Shown: positions 33,901-42,723, counted from the stretch's first letter. The stretch: DNA of 64,000 bases from Petrosia ficiformis (GCA_947044365.1 OX345639.1:5839444-5903443); one strand, 5' to 3'. The notes: generated by a model from the letters alone, not told the origin. Translations and numbers: made by a program.

Positions 33901-36716
33901 ATAGTATGTTATAGTATCACAATTTTAGTTTAGTAATAGTTTAACAGTTTTGGGCGTACTAAAAGGGTTTTAGTTTTAGTTAACTAACTAAAAGTGACCA
34001 TTATTGGCCAATTTTAATTTAGTTAGTTATAGTAAATACAATAGACTTGTAATTTTCTTATAGTTTAGTTAACTGAAAGTCACAATGCCTTACTAATAGG
34101 GGTTTTAGTTACTAACTAAACAACAACGTACATGCTAGAATTGCTTTGTAAAGTATAGTTAGTATCTTTAGCCCTTTTACATCTAGTTATAGCAAGGGTG
34201 TATCAACTCCAAAGGAGTACAGAGCACACAACTGTGAAATGGCAAAAATATGTATGAATTGAATTGTGTTGTGTTATACAATACAATTCATACACCCTTG
34301 GTTATAGTTAATATATACAGTTAGATGTAGTTAGCTTGACATCTAGTAGTTAGTTATACTTTGTTAACTACAATGTAATAGAAAATAAGACCTGTAGCTC
34401 TTCCAGCTAAATAGTTAAACATGTAGTTACATGTAGTTAGTTAACTTTAACACAATAATTCATTTATCAGAAAAGACCAAACACTTTTTGATCCGAGAAC
34501 CAGACCAGGTCGAATTTATACTCTTTTACAAGAGGAAATGAAGTCCGCAACTGGAAAGTTTAAAAAAATCTCTGTATGCTAATGGTATTTCTATATTTAA
34601 CTTGACTTGCCTATTAAACAGTAAATTTTGGTCTTTTCTGATAAATGAATTATGAAATTACTAATTGTCTATTATACACTATCACATAATGAACATGTAT
34701 GATAGGTTCCAAATGAATCCCAATTTGAAACTTGACTAGATGTTAGTTTAAGAACCACCAATTAAGCACACGTTTTCAAAAAATTTGACGCAGCATTTTC
34801 AAAAGGTCAAAGGTCAAAATCTGTGGGTGGGGTCTTTCAACCGAAACAAATGATCTGCTTAACATCCTGTATCATTTGAAAGGGCGTTTTTTCAGCTATA
34901 ATTTGATATATTTGATTTTGCGATGCAATAAAAAATATGCATGTTACAAGCAATTAAAGGACAAATGGTATGTAAAAAAAATCAAAAAACACTAGACATT
35001 TAATTGTTGCTAATTGAAAAGCCATACAAGGAATCAAGGTGAAAATTATTCATACAACAACTAGTACTACACTTGTACCAAGTTTCGTCCAAATCGGAGA
35101 GGGTCATGTAAAAAGTTGTTGAAATGATACAGAATAACCCATGTACATGTACACAACTCACTCGAAATCAAAGAGGCCTAATTTTTCACCAAGCTCCACA
35201 TGAGTAGAAACGGGAAAATTAAATTCTAATGAAAAGTACATGTGTAGATAAAGTAGTGCACTATAGATGGGATGGCAAATAAAATTGCAAGAAAAACATT
35301 TCAAGTCTAATTTTCGTTGATCATATTAAATTACATGACATGTATTTCTATGAAGGATATTATATTTTATGAATAAGAGTACAGAAATTTTTTAAAATTT
35401 TGAAATTTAAATATACAAGTCATCTATACAAACCTGGCTTTATATTGTGAGTATATACAACTTTAGCATTTTCTATACTTCCAATTGGCTAAATTAAAAA
35501 AATGGATGAGAAATTAGTCAGCCTTTAATAATTACAGGATTTCGAACATTAAAACCATTTCTGATTCCAAGACACCATCAACAAGATACATGTAATATAT
35601 GGATAAAAAGTATCCCTATCATGTCTAACAATGGTTTTTACAAGGTTTTACATGTACACAAAATGGGAAATACTTACCACATCAGGATGTGTATGATTTG
35701 GTAGATGAACAACACTCTCAACTAATAGTTTCTCCTTTTCTATTAGTTCTAACTATAATAAAAGACACAAAACAATATGTACATCTAATAATAGGGAAAA
35801 TGACAGAATACATGATTAATTGCTTTATTGTTACATCTCTTTAGAAATTAACTTACTCCTAGTTTTGATAGTGCTTCTTTCAATTCTTGTCCAGATTTTA
35901 TTAGGCTCAGCCCCTCGTTAGAATCCTTGTGACATTAATATTTTTTTAAGAAATAAGAGAAAGTGATATAACTAACTGAATACCACAGTATAGATTGTAA
36001 AATCTACACAAAGTATTTCAATATTCATTAGTTTATTTTTACCTTTGATGTACTAGCTGTTTTTCGTGAATTTTCATTGCGTTTTCTCCTCATCTGATCA
36101 ATTTTATAAATGAGATGGTTGTATTCTTTATGTATAGATACCTGTGTATGAATAATCATTATACTTCCTATTTACACTGGGAAACTAAAATTACTCCTAT
36201 TGCAGCAATTCAACTAATCACTCTTACCTGCCATACAAGGCAAGGTAAGGCAATTCTATTACAGGGCAATTCCCAAAATACTAAAATACTTCAGGTTCTA
36301 CTACCTGCTACAATAAAAGACTATTATCTACTGTTAGTCCTTGCGGTAATAAATATTTTGTAATTTGATTGTAACAGTGCCAGAGAAATTACCCCCGACA
36401 GAGTTGCCCCACCTTATCTTACAAATACGGAGTGTGCCAATGTGACATCACTCATAGATATACTAATACACACATTACTCACTAGTGAATCAACGTCAAG
36501 TGTTATTCCTCTGTTTTTCAAATTAATTTTAAGTGTGTCGATATCCTCTCTAAGATATCGCAATCCTGAATGCAAAATTTGTTTAGCATGACGATGGTCG
36601 ACATCACTGTGAAGTGCTCCTTCACTCCAATAATTGCTGTTAGAAAGAAGTTTGCCATATCTTCTTAGTTGATAAAGGCATTTTGTGTGAGGGCAAACTA
36701 CATGTAGGGATTTCAT
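20762..36716 (-). CDS. SARS2: Seryl-tRNA synthetase, mitochondrial type (SARS2), complete
   Basis: Charges tRNA-Ser with serine; the SARS2 branch normally works in mitochondria. Seventeen exons join in phase: 36483-36716, 36043-36141, 35857-35925, 35678-35752, 35434-35488, 35162-35225, 33638-33743, 33531-33578, 33182-33290, 23266-23311, 23163-23200, 22745-22797, 22577-22689, 21794-21887, 21363-21473, 20876-20941, 20762-20824. Total 1,443 bp, 480 residues plus TGA. The N-terminus is basic and hydroxylated ([20 protein letters not shown]), fitting a mitochondrial presequence. Then come the tRNA-binding coiled-coil arm (about residues 60-170), [10 protein letters not shown], class II core blocks [18 protein letters not shown], motif 2 RCFRAEAG...[37 protein letters not shown] and motif 3 [19 protein letters not shown]. 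Motifs follow SARS2 rather than cytosolic SerRS. Intron 9 is 9.9 kb and contains foreign genes. The Arg after NCTDYQS is Tyr here. Confidence 0.95.
21888..22576 (-). other. SARS2 intron 13
   Basis: Non-coding. Contains an AT-rich palindromic stretch of TA repeats at about 22,275-22,340 and no supported ORF. Confidence 0.6.
22630..24100. repeat. Segmental duplication unit A (partner 59,365-60,780)
   Basis: This stretch, from inside SARS2 exon 13 through exon 10 and about 790 bp of intron 9, is repeated in the same orientation at about 59,365-60,780. The two differ only by small indels and substitutions, for example a 30-bp deletion in exon 12 of the partner. Confidence 0.9.
22815..23120. mobile_element. 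TTAGTTA-rich MITE, copy 2
   Basis: Same family as 8,262-8,560: 'ccttttagtaag', 'aaaccaggctataact' and 'gaccattattagccaatttt' are shared. Lies in SARS2 intron 11. Confidence 0.6.
24811..24889. repeat. 25-bp-arm hairpin with GCCTACGGC loop
   Basis: Perfect inverted repeat: gtgctatatcagatttataatcacc and its complement, separated by 29 bp that include 'ctcgggcctacggccctcat'. A second hairpin at 38,360-38,482 has unrelated arms but a similar loop core. Just upstream, two tandem 'tggtcagatatagcaccctg' type repeats occur (24,630-24,680). Confidence 0.8.
25140..25520. repeat. Dispersed repeat copy
   Basis: Shares segments with 1,275-1,470 and, inverted, with 48,000-48,290: 'aaggaagttg', 'caattaatgggtgtggc', 'cgagctctacagaccagcag', 'gaagaaagct' and 'caccacaaagcagtcatagg'. 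No coding capacity. Confidence 0.55.
25719..25980. promoter_or_regulatory. Twin CACATGTCATGTG palindromes upstream of secreted-family gene 1
   Basis: The palindrome occurs at 25719-25731 and 25968-25980, each followed by 'acagc(c/t)taagattct'. The same pair with similar spacing precedes family gene 2 (30590-30602 and 30833-30845) and, inverted, genes 5 and 6 (53816 and about 54060; 58,788 and about 59,033). Each holds two overlapping E-box-like halves. Conservation between copies could also reflect recent duplication, so function is unproven. Confidence 0.45.
26165..26172 (+). promoter_or_regulatory. TATA box of secreted-family gene 1
   Basis: TATAAAAA 107 bp upstream of the ATG. The same box at the same distance precedes family gene 2 (31020-31027) and genes 5 and 6 on the minus strand (53624-53631 and 58595-58602). 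Confidence 0.6.
26279..27171 (+). pseudogene. Secreted FDHPR-repeat protein gene 1, broken by a stop in the signal peptide
   Basis: Same two-exon layout as the intact copy at 31,123: exon 1 26279-26912, donor CCAG/gtaata, exon 2 26981-27171. The signal-peptide Gln codon CAG at about residue 17 is TAG here, so translation would stop at 16 residues unless read through. The rest is open: 12 copies of the [12 protein letters not shown] octapeptide (four with an extra QEE), then the cysteine tail with [31 protein letters not shown] and [10 protein letters not shown], ending PACPP. It has the longest repeat array of the family, and the promoter and TATA box are kept. I found no known family match. 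Confidence 0.75.
27340..27520 (+). pseudogene. Secreted-family exon 2 fragment
   Basis: Encodes [20 protein letters not shown] and so on, as in exon 2 of the family. It is cut at the left and frameshifted at INLD, where three bases (gtg) of the normal codons are reduced, so the frame hits TGA. Preceded by a repeat of the 3' flank (tagttccatttcattactat). Confidence 0.75.
28390..28994. mobile_element. 605-bp TIR element, copy 1
   Basis: Terminal inverted repeats of about 25 bp begin CCGTATAGCTAATAATGTTG; flanking TA on both sides suggests a TA target duplication. On the plus strand it holds a decayed frame with [19 protein letters not shown], followed after a frameshift by [20 protein letters not shown]. 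That resembles a short ORF often seen in repeats of marine invertebrates (from memory, not checked). The minus strand has an 83-residue frame that is probably a shadow. Copies: 55,663-56,267 (inverted) and 62,256-62,860. Confidence 0.8.
29784..30078 (+). pseudogene. Secreted-family exon 2-only copy with novel tail
   Basis: An intact acceptor (ttttatcctacag) is preceded by a relic of the exon 1 end (gtgtgtaaatc, then aaggtaatt). Exon 2 is open ([15 protein letters not shown]...[20 protein letters not shown]) and continues beyond the usual end to a TGA at 30076-30078. The other two copies of this unit stop earlier because TGG is TGA there. No exon 1 with signal peptide is seen in the 1.5 kb upstream, so a secreted product is unlikely. 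Confidence 0.65.
31123..31844 (+). CDS. Secreted FDHPR-repeat protein gene 2, intact
   Basis: Two exons, 31123-31594 and 31663-31844, joined at a split Asp codon; 217 residues. Residues 1-22 ([20 protein letters not shown]) form a signal peptide. Six octapeptide repeats ([16 protein letters not shown] types) follow at about residues 34-81. The C-terminal part has eight cysteines and three related motifs of the form hydrophobic-D-C...GSC-x-AV-x-V-x-[39 protein letters not shown] and [17 protein letters not shown]. There is no membrane segment beyond the signal peptide. Promoter: TATAAAAA at -103 and twin palindromes upstream. It lies on the opposite strand inside SARS2 intron 9. I recognise no known family; function unknown. 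Confidence 0.85.
32104..32660. mobile_element. About 555-bp insertion, empty in paralogous copies
   Basis: Paralogous copies near 52,580 and 57,510 read straight through (attgaatta...aaaatcaattg, inverted), whereas here about 555 bp intervene. The left side is aatgaatgcactaaagtgca then gaaccctcgc; the right side is ctgcctacgcgctcgggtta. The interior contains a CAGA/CACA microsatellite at 32,583-32,620. The same kind of ends bound 50,064-50,716. No coding potential. Confidence 0.7.
33182..33743 (-). CDS. SARS2: SARS2 exons 7-9
   Basis: Exons 33638-33743, 33531-33578 and 33182-33290. They encode [20 protein letters not shown], then [12 protein letters not shown], then [19 protein letters not shown] and [11 protein letters not shown]. 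These align with class II motif 1 and the following active-site strand of SARS2 (human RGFTPMTVPDLL, EGCGMTP, LNLAGTAEVGLAG). Confidence 0.93.
33855..34130. mobile_element. TTAGTTA-rich MITE, copy 3 (inverted)
   Basis: Begins gtgttgttttagtat and shares 'agtgaccattattggccaat' and 'cacaatgccttactaa' with the copy at 8,262, in reverse orientation. In SARS2 intron 6. Confidence 0.6.
34195..34310. repeat. Fold-back around caagggtgtat
   Basis: Arms 'caagggtgtat' and 'atacacccttg' bracket about 85 bp that include 'atgaattgaattgtgttgtg' and a complementary 'caatacaattcat'. Probably a small non-autonomous element inside SARS2 intron 6. Confidence 0.5.
34457..34652. mobile_element. 195-bp MITE with 23-bp TIRs
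   Basis: Ends attcatttatcagaaaagac(c)aaa and tttggtcttttctgataaat(g)aat are exact inverted complements over about 23 bp. No coding content. In SARS2 intron 6. Confidence 0.8.
34740..35161. other. Unassigned part of SARS2 intron 6
   Basis: No ORF or repeat partner seen. Contains a perfect direct repeat of the half-site AGGTCA spaced by one base (34804-34816), which is a nuclear-receptor DR1-type sequence but may be chance in this setting. Confidence 0.4.
35162..36141 (-). CDS. SARS2: SARS2 exons 2-6, tRNA-binding arm and linker
   Basis: Exons 36043-36141, 35857-35925, 35678-35752, 35434-35488 and 35162-35225. They encode the charged coiled-coil arm ([51 protein letters not shown]) and the link to the core ([13 protein letters not shown]). 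The last motif is the H-x-x-LG-x-x-L-x-LFDF signature of SerRS. Some exons are shorter than 70 bp and were placed by phase and homology. Confidence 0.92.
36483..36716 (-). CDS. SARS2: SARS2 exon 1 with presequence
   Basis: ATG at 36716, donor TCACTA/gtgagt. Seventy-eight codons: a presequence-like start, a tract [20 protein letters not shown], then the first helix ([20 protein letters not shown]). The NRF1-like and CACGTG boxes lie 3-25 bp upstream of the ATG, so the 5' leader must be very short or the promoter overlaps it. Three further copies of this exon exist in the window (44.8, 41.6 and 19.6 kb), all incomplete. Confidence 0.9.
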
Positions 36717-36718
36717 TC

Positions 36719-36795
36719 CACGTGTGAATACGCATGCGCAACTCGCATATTATATTAAATTATTAACCTCTTCCTCACTCAATTAAAAGGAGCGC
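36719..36795. promoter_or_regulatory. SARS2 promoter: CACGTG, NRF1-like site and relic of BIRC6 leader
   Basis: CACGTG at 36719-36724 and cgcatgcgc at 36731-36739 repeat the pair seen at BIRC6. Beyond it, the complement of 'gagtgaggaagaggttaata' equals the start of BIRC6 exon 1 territory (18,550-18,570). So this promoter was copied from, or gave rise to, a head-to-head BIRC6/SARS2 promoter. The stretch also preserves the empty target (aatttaatataatatgcgag) of the transposon at 42,724. Confidence 0.7.
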
Positions 36796-36964
36796 CATTT
36801 CAAGCTACAGAATTAATGTGCAATGTCAAAACTCCCAAAAAGGTATTGTGAAATACACATACCTACTAGTAAGATATTCCACTCATTGTTCTATTTTCAA
36901 ATCATGTACTTCACCAAACCTTGTATCTGTCATTACACTGTTCATACACTATAATAATTGCTTG

Positions 36965-36967
<3 letters not shown>

Positions 36968-37004
<37 letters not shown>
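36968..37004. repeat. (TA)n microsatellite
   Basis: About 37 bp of TA dinucleotide upstream of SARS2. Confidence 0.95.
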
Positions 37005-37011
<7 letters not shown>

Positions 37012-37349
37012 TAAGTACCTACATGATGAAAGTTTATAAAACCAGTGCTTTTGCTCACACTGTTGTAAAATTAAGTCATTGCATCATAGTAGTAGTCCAA
37101 ATCACCACTTAATGCTATTCACTCTTGTGAATGAAATGCAATAATGAGATGATTATAATCTTTATTTATCACAAAGAAGGTTTGAGTGGATCTTTATAAC
37201 ACTGAAGATTTCCTACTCTACACTGACTATCTGTATCCAGTCCACAAATATGGATGCCAAACAGCTAAAAAGCTTAAATAATAGTAATTAACTCTTCCTT
37301 CTTTGACAAACACAGACATTATGTATATATGTTAGGAACCACTTTGTGA

Positions 37350-37505
37350 CTCAGCCCATTTTAAAACAGGTTGCCCCTTTTAAAACGGGTTAACCCGTTA
37401 TGAAACAGGCCGACCTGGTTTGCTACAATTGCAACCACAGTGAACCGTTTTAGAACGGGTCAAGCAAACTTGACCCAATTTGAAACTGGTCAATTTTGAA
37501 ATAGT
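37350..37505. repeat. Degenerate GAAACnGGTC-type repeat
   Basis: Several imperfect copies of a motif like 'ttttaaaacgggtcaa' or 'tttgaaactggtcaa' in both orientations within 150 bp. A second cluster (gaaacaggttgaccc, aaccgggccggcc) lies at 38,040-38,110, on the other side of the small gene between them. Confidence 0.55.
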
Positions 37506-37613
37506 ACTAAACACTGCTGAATGGTGATGTGCATACTGATCAAAGCAGTTTATACCAATGTTTTACAAATAGTAATGAGGTTGATAATAAATCAATATAA
37601 TTTGTATGCCTCT

Positions 37614-38015
37614 TCATAAGTAATCTTTGATTTTTTCCAATAATCCTTGTACATAAACCTGTTGAAGAAAAAAGATAACAATACACAAAATTAATGATGC
37701 ACACATTACCTCGGGTAGGAGCACATCAAGAGCAAACTGAAACTTAGAAGTGAAGACACTTTGCGGATTTTCCTTTTCACAGATGGCTAGCAACTTTTGG
37801 AATAGAAAGTCCATCTACAAAGATTACCAATTCGAAATACAGCCATGTCAAAATATTATACCAGTATCAACGCTGGTCGCAGAGGGATCTTTAATAGCCT
37901 CTTTGACTTTTTCCCCGAACTCTTGATAAAATATCCCACTAGTTCCTCTCTTGCCACTTGGAGGGAAACGCTCAAGAAGAAACTTCTCAAAATCCTCACG
38001 ACCAGGCTCATCCAT
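37614..38015 (-). CDS. Small unassigned gene, two or three exons
   Basis: ATG at 38015 opens a charged frame (MDEPGREDFEKFLLERFPPS, then IFYQEFGEKVKEAIKDPSA). It must splice near 37,862 (ACTG/gtataa) into a segment at about 37,706-37,797 (CEKENPQSVFTSKFQFALDV, then LLPE). The end is read either directly or after a 45-bp intron as VYVQGLLEKIKDYL and TGA. FALDVLLPE faintly recalls the C-terminal part of PWWP3-type proteins, but this is weak. Upstream are CRE-like TGACGTTA and a GC-rich stretch, which support a real promoter. Exon joints are tentative. Confidence 0.45.
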
Positions 38016-38100
38016 CGTAACGTCACAACGCGGCCGGCTTCGAAACAGGTTGACCCGCCCCAAACCGGGCCGGCCAGTTTCAAATCAGGTCAAAGGTCGG
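38016..38100. promoter_or_regulatory. GC-rich promoter with CRE-like and DR1-like sites
   Basis: On the minus strand the ATG at 38015 is preceded directly by TGACGTTACG. Further up are cggccggc and gggccggcc blocks, unusual in this AT-rich window, and AGGTCA-A-AGGTCG at 38087-38099, a direct repeat of nuclear-receptor half-sites with one-base spacing. Confidence 0.4.
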
Positions 38101-38359
38101 GAATCGGTTCGTAACATATATATTATACCACGGTGCATGGGCGATCACCACGGCAACCTTTGATGTACCGCAGGAGATACTGGTATATACCCATAACATG
38201 CCTGTAGACAGGGAGATTTAGTGTCTAACCACTAAATCATCTATTTGTATTTTCACAGTTTTTTAAGGTAAACGCTGATTGGGATAGTACTATGGTTTCT
38301 ACTTGACAACAGTGATATCAAATGTGATTTAATTGCATACTTTTGTGTTACCATGGTAC

Positions 38360-38482
38360 ATATAGTCCTGTTTGGAGGCAGTTATGGGCATATAACACCC
38401 TTGAGATAATTGTCTCGGCCTACGCCCTCAACCAATTATCTCATGGGTGTTATATGCCCATAACTGCCTTCAACCAGGCTAT
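38360..38482. repeat. Large hairpin, arms about 50 bp
   Basis: Arms read ggcagttatgggcatataac, accctt(g)agataatt and complement, extending outward through cctg(t/g)ttg. The 22-bp loop is 'gtctcggcctacgccctcaa'. Followed directly by a TA microsatellite (38,489-38,538). The loop core resembles that of the hairpin at 24,811. Confidence 0.85.
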
Positions 38483-38487
38483 ATCCT

Positions 38488-38488
<1 letters not shown>

Positions 38489-38538
<50 letters not shown>
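38489..38538. repeat. (TA)n microsatellite
   Basis: About 50 bp of TA dinucleotide next to the hairpin. Confidence 0.95.
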
Positions 38539-38539
<1 letters not shown>

Positions 38540-38542
<3 letters not shown>

Positions 38543-40040
38543 AGGGGATGTTATTGATATGGAGGGAAAGAGTAAGATACATGTAAGTATCTAATCAACC
38601 CTCCTTCTTTGTGATAGATATATGTGTACACCTCTAGGCTATATCCAGGCCTCTTTGAGGTATTATCATTATCTAACTTAAAATTTATTTTTGCAGCATA
38701 GAAACCACAGAGATATCATAGTAGGCTGTTCTTTTGATACACCCACTCAACATTATACAAAAATATCATCTTTTTGCAAGACCATGTTTGGGTTCTCGGG
38801 AAAAATAGCATGGAGGAAAAGAGTAGGAATTGTTATACAAGTATCTAATCAATCCTCCTTCTTCTTTGTAATGCCTGTATAATTGTCTGATAAAACACCT
38901 CTAGGGTAGTATCTGATTTATAGTAACTGAGCTCTAGGGGGAGGTTACTGTAAACTAGGCTGTGTGATAATCGCGTTAATGAGATTATTGTGAAAAACAT
39001 AGCTGTTTCATGAATAAGATAATAAAATTTTGTTATCAATAGCTACTGGACATGTGTATTACACAACCAACATGTTACTTTCTAAGCATCATGGAGGAGA
39101 AAAGTTCGAGTGTGCATGAAGAGCATATGCTGTTTTTCCTTAGTGAAAACCAAAAATGGTATATTTACTTAGAAAATGTCAACATGCAAGTTTTTTTGGC
39201 AGAAAATCTTGACTCAGTAGATTGATTTGGCATATAATTATTATACTGTACTTATTTATTGTTATAGCTACTTATCACATATTACAATGTTATTGATATC
39301 ATTAATTATTATTTATAACTATTATTAATTTAAGATAATATTGTTTATCTAGATAAACTGACCTAATTCATCTAGATATAGGTTATTTCATTATCACACA
39401 GGCCTACTGTAAACCCTGGAAGTGTTATCCTTATCAACTGGTTTGTGTAATTTCTTGCTTCGTTAATTAACCACATGATTTTAAACACATTACTTGCTTA
39501 AAAATTCATTTTGGGTTTTACATTCATTAAGAAACTATGGGAATATAAATAAAGCCAGAGTGATAGAACTGATTTGTAGCACTGGGGGTTCCTCTGGTAC
39601 ACCCACTCAACATTACACTATGTCATCAATAGAAAGGTTATTAATTATATACTGGCCTTTCTGTTCTTTTGTGCGTCATATCTGCTCTATGATTATTCAT
39701 AATTATGATTATTAAGTCTCTCATCAACATAATTATTGTTCTCCATACACTCTGCATTACATTAGATAAATCACATTATGTGATTTACAAGGAGTATAGC
39801 TTGCATGCTGGATACAATGCAGTAGTATGGCTGTTGAAGGTGTGTGGAAATCATCATACAGCATGCTTATAATTTAATATAGTGATAGTGGAGGTAGTGA
39901 ACAGACACCACTATCACACACTTCAAAATAGTAATTATAATGATACTATTTTTTTTATTTTGAAGCAAGAAAGATGAAGTGTACATTAGTAATATACAGA
40001 TACATTAAATACAAAATAAAAACATTACTGAAAGAATACT
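38540..40040. other. Gene-poor stretch with short internal repeats
   Basis: Two direct repeats of 'agtatctaatcaa(c/t)cctccttctt' (38,584 and 38,838) and two of 'acacccactcaacatta' (38,740 and 39,600), suggesting an old local duplication. No supported gene. Confidence 0.45.
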
Positions 40041-40046
40041 ACATAA

Positions 40047-40265
40047 TTATTGAAATTGCCCGAGTAGTGGCAAGTTCATACTTTGAACACGTGGATAATC
40101 AAATTGTCTGGCAATCACCTTAAACCTTGGATAGCCTTCCAGAGCTGTGGGATGGGATGTAGTAACAGTACACCAAAAGCTGCAATAACAGTACATGTAA
40201 TAGTAAACTCCATCTTTCATTGTAGACTTAATATTGTGATTGAGTTTGAAAGTAATGGAAATCTT
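40047..40265 (-). pseudogene. Secreted-family pseudogene, one repeat left
   Basis: Reverse complement shows the leader 'ttcaaactcaatcacaatat', a degenerate signal-peptide region with an insertion and frameshift, then LEGYPRFKVIARQFDYPRVQ with a single octapeptide, and the start of the next segment. No exon 2 found nearby. The most divergent family copy in the window. Confidence 0.7.
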
Positions 40266-40404
40266 CTTGAGGTACAACTTACAAATCTTATTTGTTCTGC
40301 CCAACTAAAAAATAAAGATAAGAAAAAGATAACTAGGAATGTGTTCCAACAAAAACTGCAATATAATTCTACAATCCTTTCTTTATCCATCGTCAGGGTT
40401 TATG

Positions 40405-40990
40405 GATAGTCAGGCATGGCCTGACCCTTGCGTTTTTGAAGGGTCAGGAAATGTTTGTATACCAAACTTGACTGCGCTTCGATAGCATAAGGTGGGGATG
40501 AATGCCAGCATGAAACCAATGTCCCGTATGAAATGGCTGCTATTTACTGTTATGGATGTGGAAAGCCTTAAGGACATTACCAGCCAGACGAGTAACAGAT
40601 ACAACATGCAAATAATTAACAGAGCTCACTTGATTCTTCATGATAGCTGTTAAAGGTGGAACAATCATTATAACAGATGATAAACCGTCATCCTTATAGG
40701 CAAACAAGCAAAACACAAAGATTTTCCAAAGCCTGTTGGCAAAACAGCAAATACATCTCGGCTGAGTACAAAACTGGTTATAACAATTTTCTGTTCTTCC
40801 TTTAGAACGTACCCCAGTCACTTAGCTGCTTCTGCCATTGTCTGCTGGTTATAATTAACAACTTATTACGAATAACGACATCATTTCCTCTACTGCAGAA
40901 ATTTTGCTGGAGAACAAGGTTGGTATATGTACTTTTCCTGACCCTTCGTAAATACGCAAGAGTCAGGCTACGCCTTATGACTAGTGTATG
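40405..40990 (-). mobile_element. TIR-bounded element with RecQ-like helicase remnant
   Basis: Ends are imperfect inverted repeats of about 45 bp: tagtca.ggcatggcctgaccc and ttgcg...gaagggtcaggaaa, against the complement of the right side (40,930-40,985). On the minus strand between them is SRDVFAVLPTGFGKSLCFAC (Walker A GFGKS), then after a frameshift SSVIMIVPPLTAIMKNQVSS, as in RecQ-family DEAD-like helicases. Only the first helicase motifs remain. Probably a transposon-borne helicase fragment rather than a host RecQ gene. Confidence 0.65.
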
Positions 40991-41149
40991 GAGGGGTGGG
41001 CATTCGACAAATAATTTTCTAAATGAAGGGCCTGATGAGTTTCTTTGAAAGTATAATAACACAGTAAAATATTCTTTATAAAAGAACTGATGATAAAATA
41101 TTCTTTGTAAAAGCGTGTTTCGAACAGAAGGCCTTCTTCAGCTAGAGAT

Positions 41150-41662
41150 AAAAATTTTATAAATGAGATGGTTGTATTCTTTATGTATAGATACCTGTGT
41201 ATGAATAATCATTATACTTCCTATTTACACTGGGAAACTAAAATTACTCCTATGGAAGACTACTCTCCCTTTTCTAACAATTTAGAGAATCGTACTATTG
41301 CAGTAATTACACTGAAATACTAATCACTTGCTTGGTATACAAGATAAGGTAAGGCAATAATAATTCTATTACCAATTTATTACAGGGCAATTCCCAAAAT
41401 ACTAAAATATTTCAGATTTTACTGCCTGCTATAATAAAAGACTATTACCTACTGTTAGTCATTGTGGTAATAAACATTTTGTAATTAGAATGTAATAGTG
41501 CCAGAGAAATCTTGATTTTTAGAAATTACCCTCTAATAAAGTTGCCCACCTTACATTACAGAGGCTGCCATTGTGACATCACTCATAGATATACTAATAC
41601 ACACATTACTCACAAGTGAATCAACATCAAGTGTTATTCCTCTGTTTTTTAAATTAATTTTA
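41150..41662 (-). pseudogene. SARS2 5' fragment (part of exon 2, intron 1, part of exon 1)
   Basis: Same orientation as the real gene. Contains the exon 2 start (tatctatacataaagaatac, complement), the whole intron 1 in its longer form, the donor and about 55 bp of exon 1 coding for [10 protein letters not shown], then breaks off at 'ttttaactagttg'. It cannot make a protein. Confidence 0.85.
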
Positions 41663-42525
41663 ACTAGTTGTGTAAATGTAGTCTCGCGTGGCCGACGACC
41701 TTGTTACAAAATAGGACCATCTGTCATCAGTGTCTCCTGTGCAGGGCCAATCAAAATCAATGTAGTCATGCTTTGTCACAACAAAAGATGGCAGCAATAT
41801 GCTATTTGGAAAAGATTTCTAAAGCAACACCAATGTCATGTACTTAAAGGGGGAGGTGCACCATTTTTGACACTTACTACAATTTTTCATTTTTATATTT
41901 CTTTATTTGCAAACAACATAAAAACCTATTCATCTTATTTTGAGGTCTATATTTCAATGAGAAAAAAGTTTACTTAACATTGGGAGTGGACTTAACAGAT
42001 GTTCAAAATTTGCTTGATCATTCAACTTTCACAACGTTTCATTCATATATACATTAGCCAATTCAAACCAAATTTGAAAGATTATGTCATAGCAGAGACG
42101 TACGCATTCATTTTCTTTAAAACACTTCCTTCATACATAACTGGCCAAATGGTATCACCCACACAGTGTTCACTGAGGTTTATCTCTCTTTGTGAACAAT
42201 TTTAATCAAAAATTATGAGTAGGTTGTCGGATATCAAAAGCAACAGTTGTGTGAAATGTCATGTCTATTTGTCAAACTACAAACAAATAAGACGTTATAA
42301 AGTAAATAAAATTATTATGTGAAGATAAATGGAAAATTACATATGCTAATATAATAGTGCGAGTGTGGTAGCCTGGACGTAAATTAATTATCACTTCCAC
42401 TATCACAACAATAATAACCACAGATTTCGTAATGTAGTTTATGCATTCATGAATATAAATTAGGTGCACCCAACACCTTAATACCTTCAGTAGCTTGAAT
42501 GTACATGTATAGTGATGTACTCCAA
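41663..42525. other. Non-coding stretch between SARS2 and BIRC6 fragments
   Basis: AT-rich; the frames here are unlike proteins. No clear repeat partner seen in the window. Confidence 0.4.
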
Positions 42526-42719
42526 ACAAGTAAAAGATCATCTTCAGGTAAATGACAGTGAATGAGGAGTGAACATTCATCTTTCAAATTCGTACAACCT
42601 CTTTAGCTGTAGTACTGACATACTACATGACATGAGGTGAGTAGCTTGCTTTTGAACTTGAAAATGGAGTGAGGAAGAGGTTGCTTCTGAACTTGAAAAT
42701 GGAGTGAGGAAGAGGTTAT
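42526..42719 (-). pseudogene. BIRC6 exon 1 fragment
   Basis: Matches 18,405-18,566 (aagtaaaagatcatcttcag, ctctttagctgtagtactga, gaacttgaaaatggagtg) with small deletions and frameshifts. The last 36 bp are duplicated in tandem. It points away from the partial SARS2 copy at 44,755, reproducing the head-to-head order once the transposon between them is removed. Confidence 0.85.
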
Positions 42720-42723
42720 TTAA

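Noticed and set aside
34804..34816. Perfect DR1 half-site pair as a regulatory site
   Set aside because: A single 13-bp match inside an AT-rich intron, with no supporting context.
41573..41977. 134-residue plus-strand frame
   Set aside because: Starts inside the antisense of a SARS2 exon 1 fragment and runs into AT-rich sequence with no protein-like pattern.
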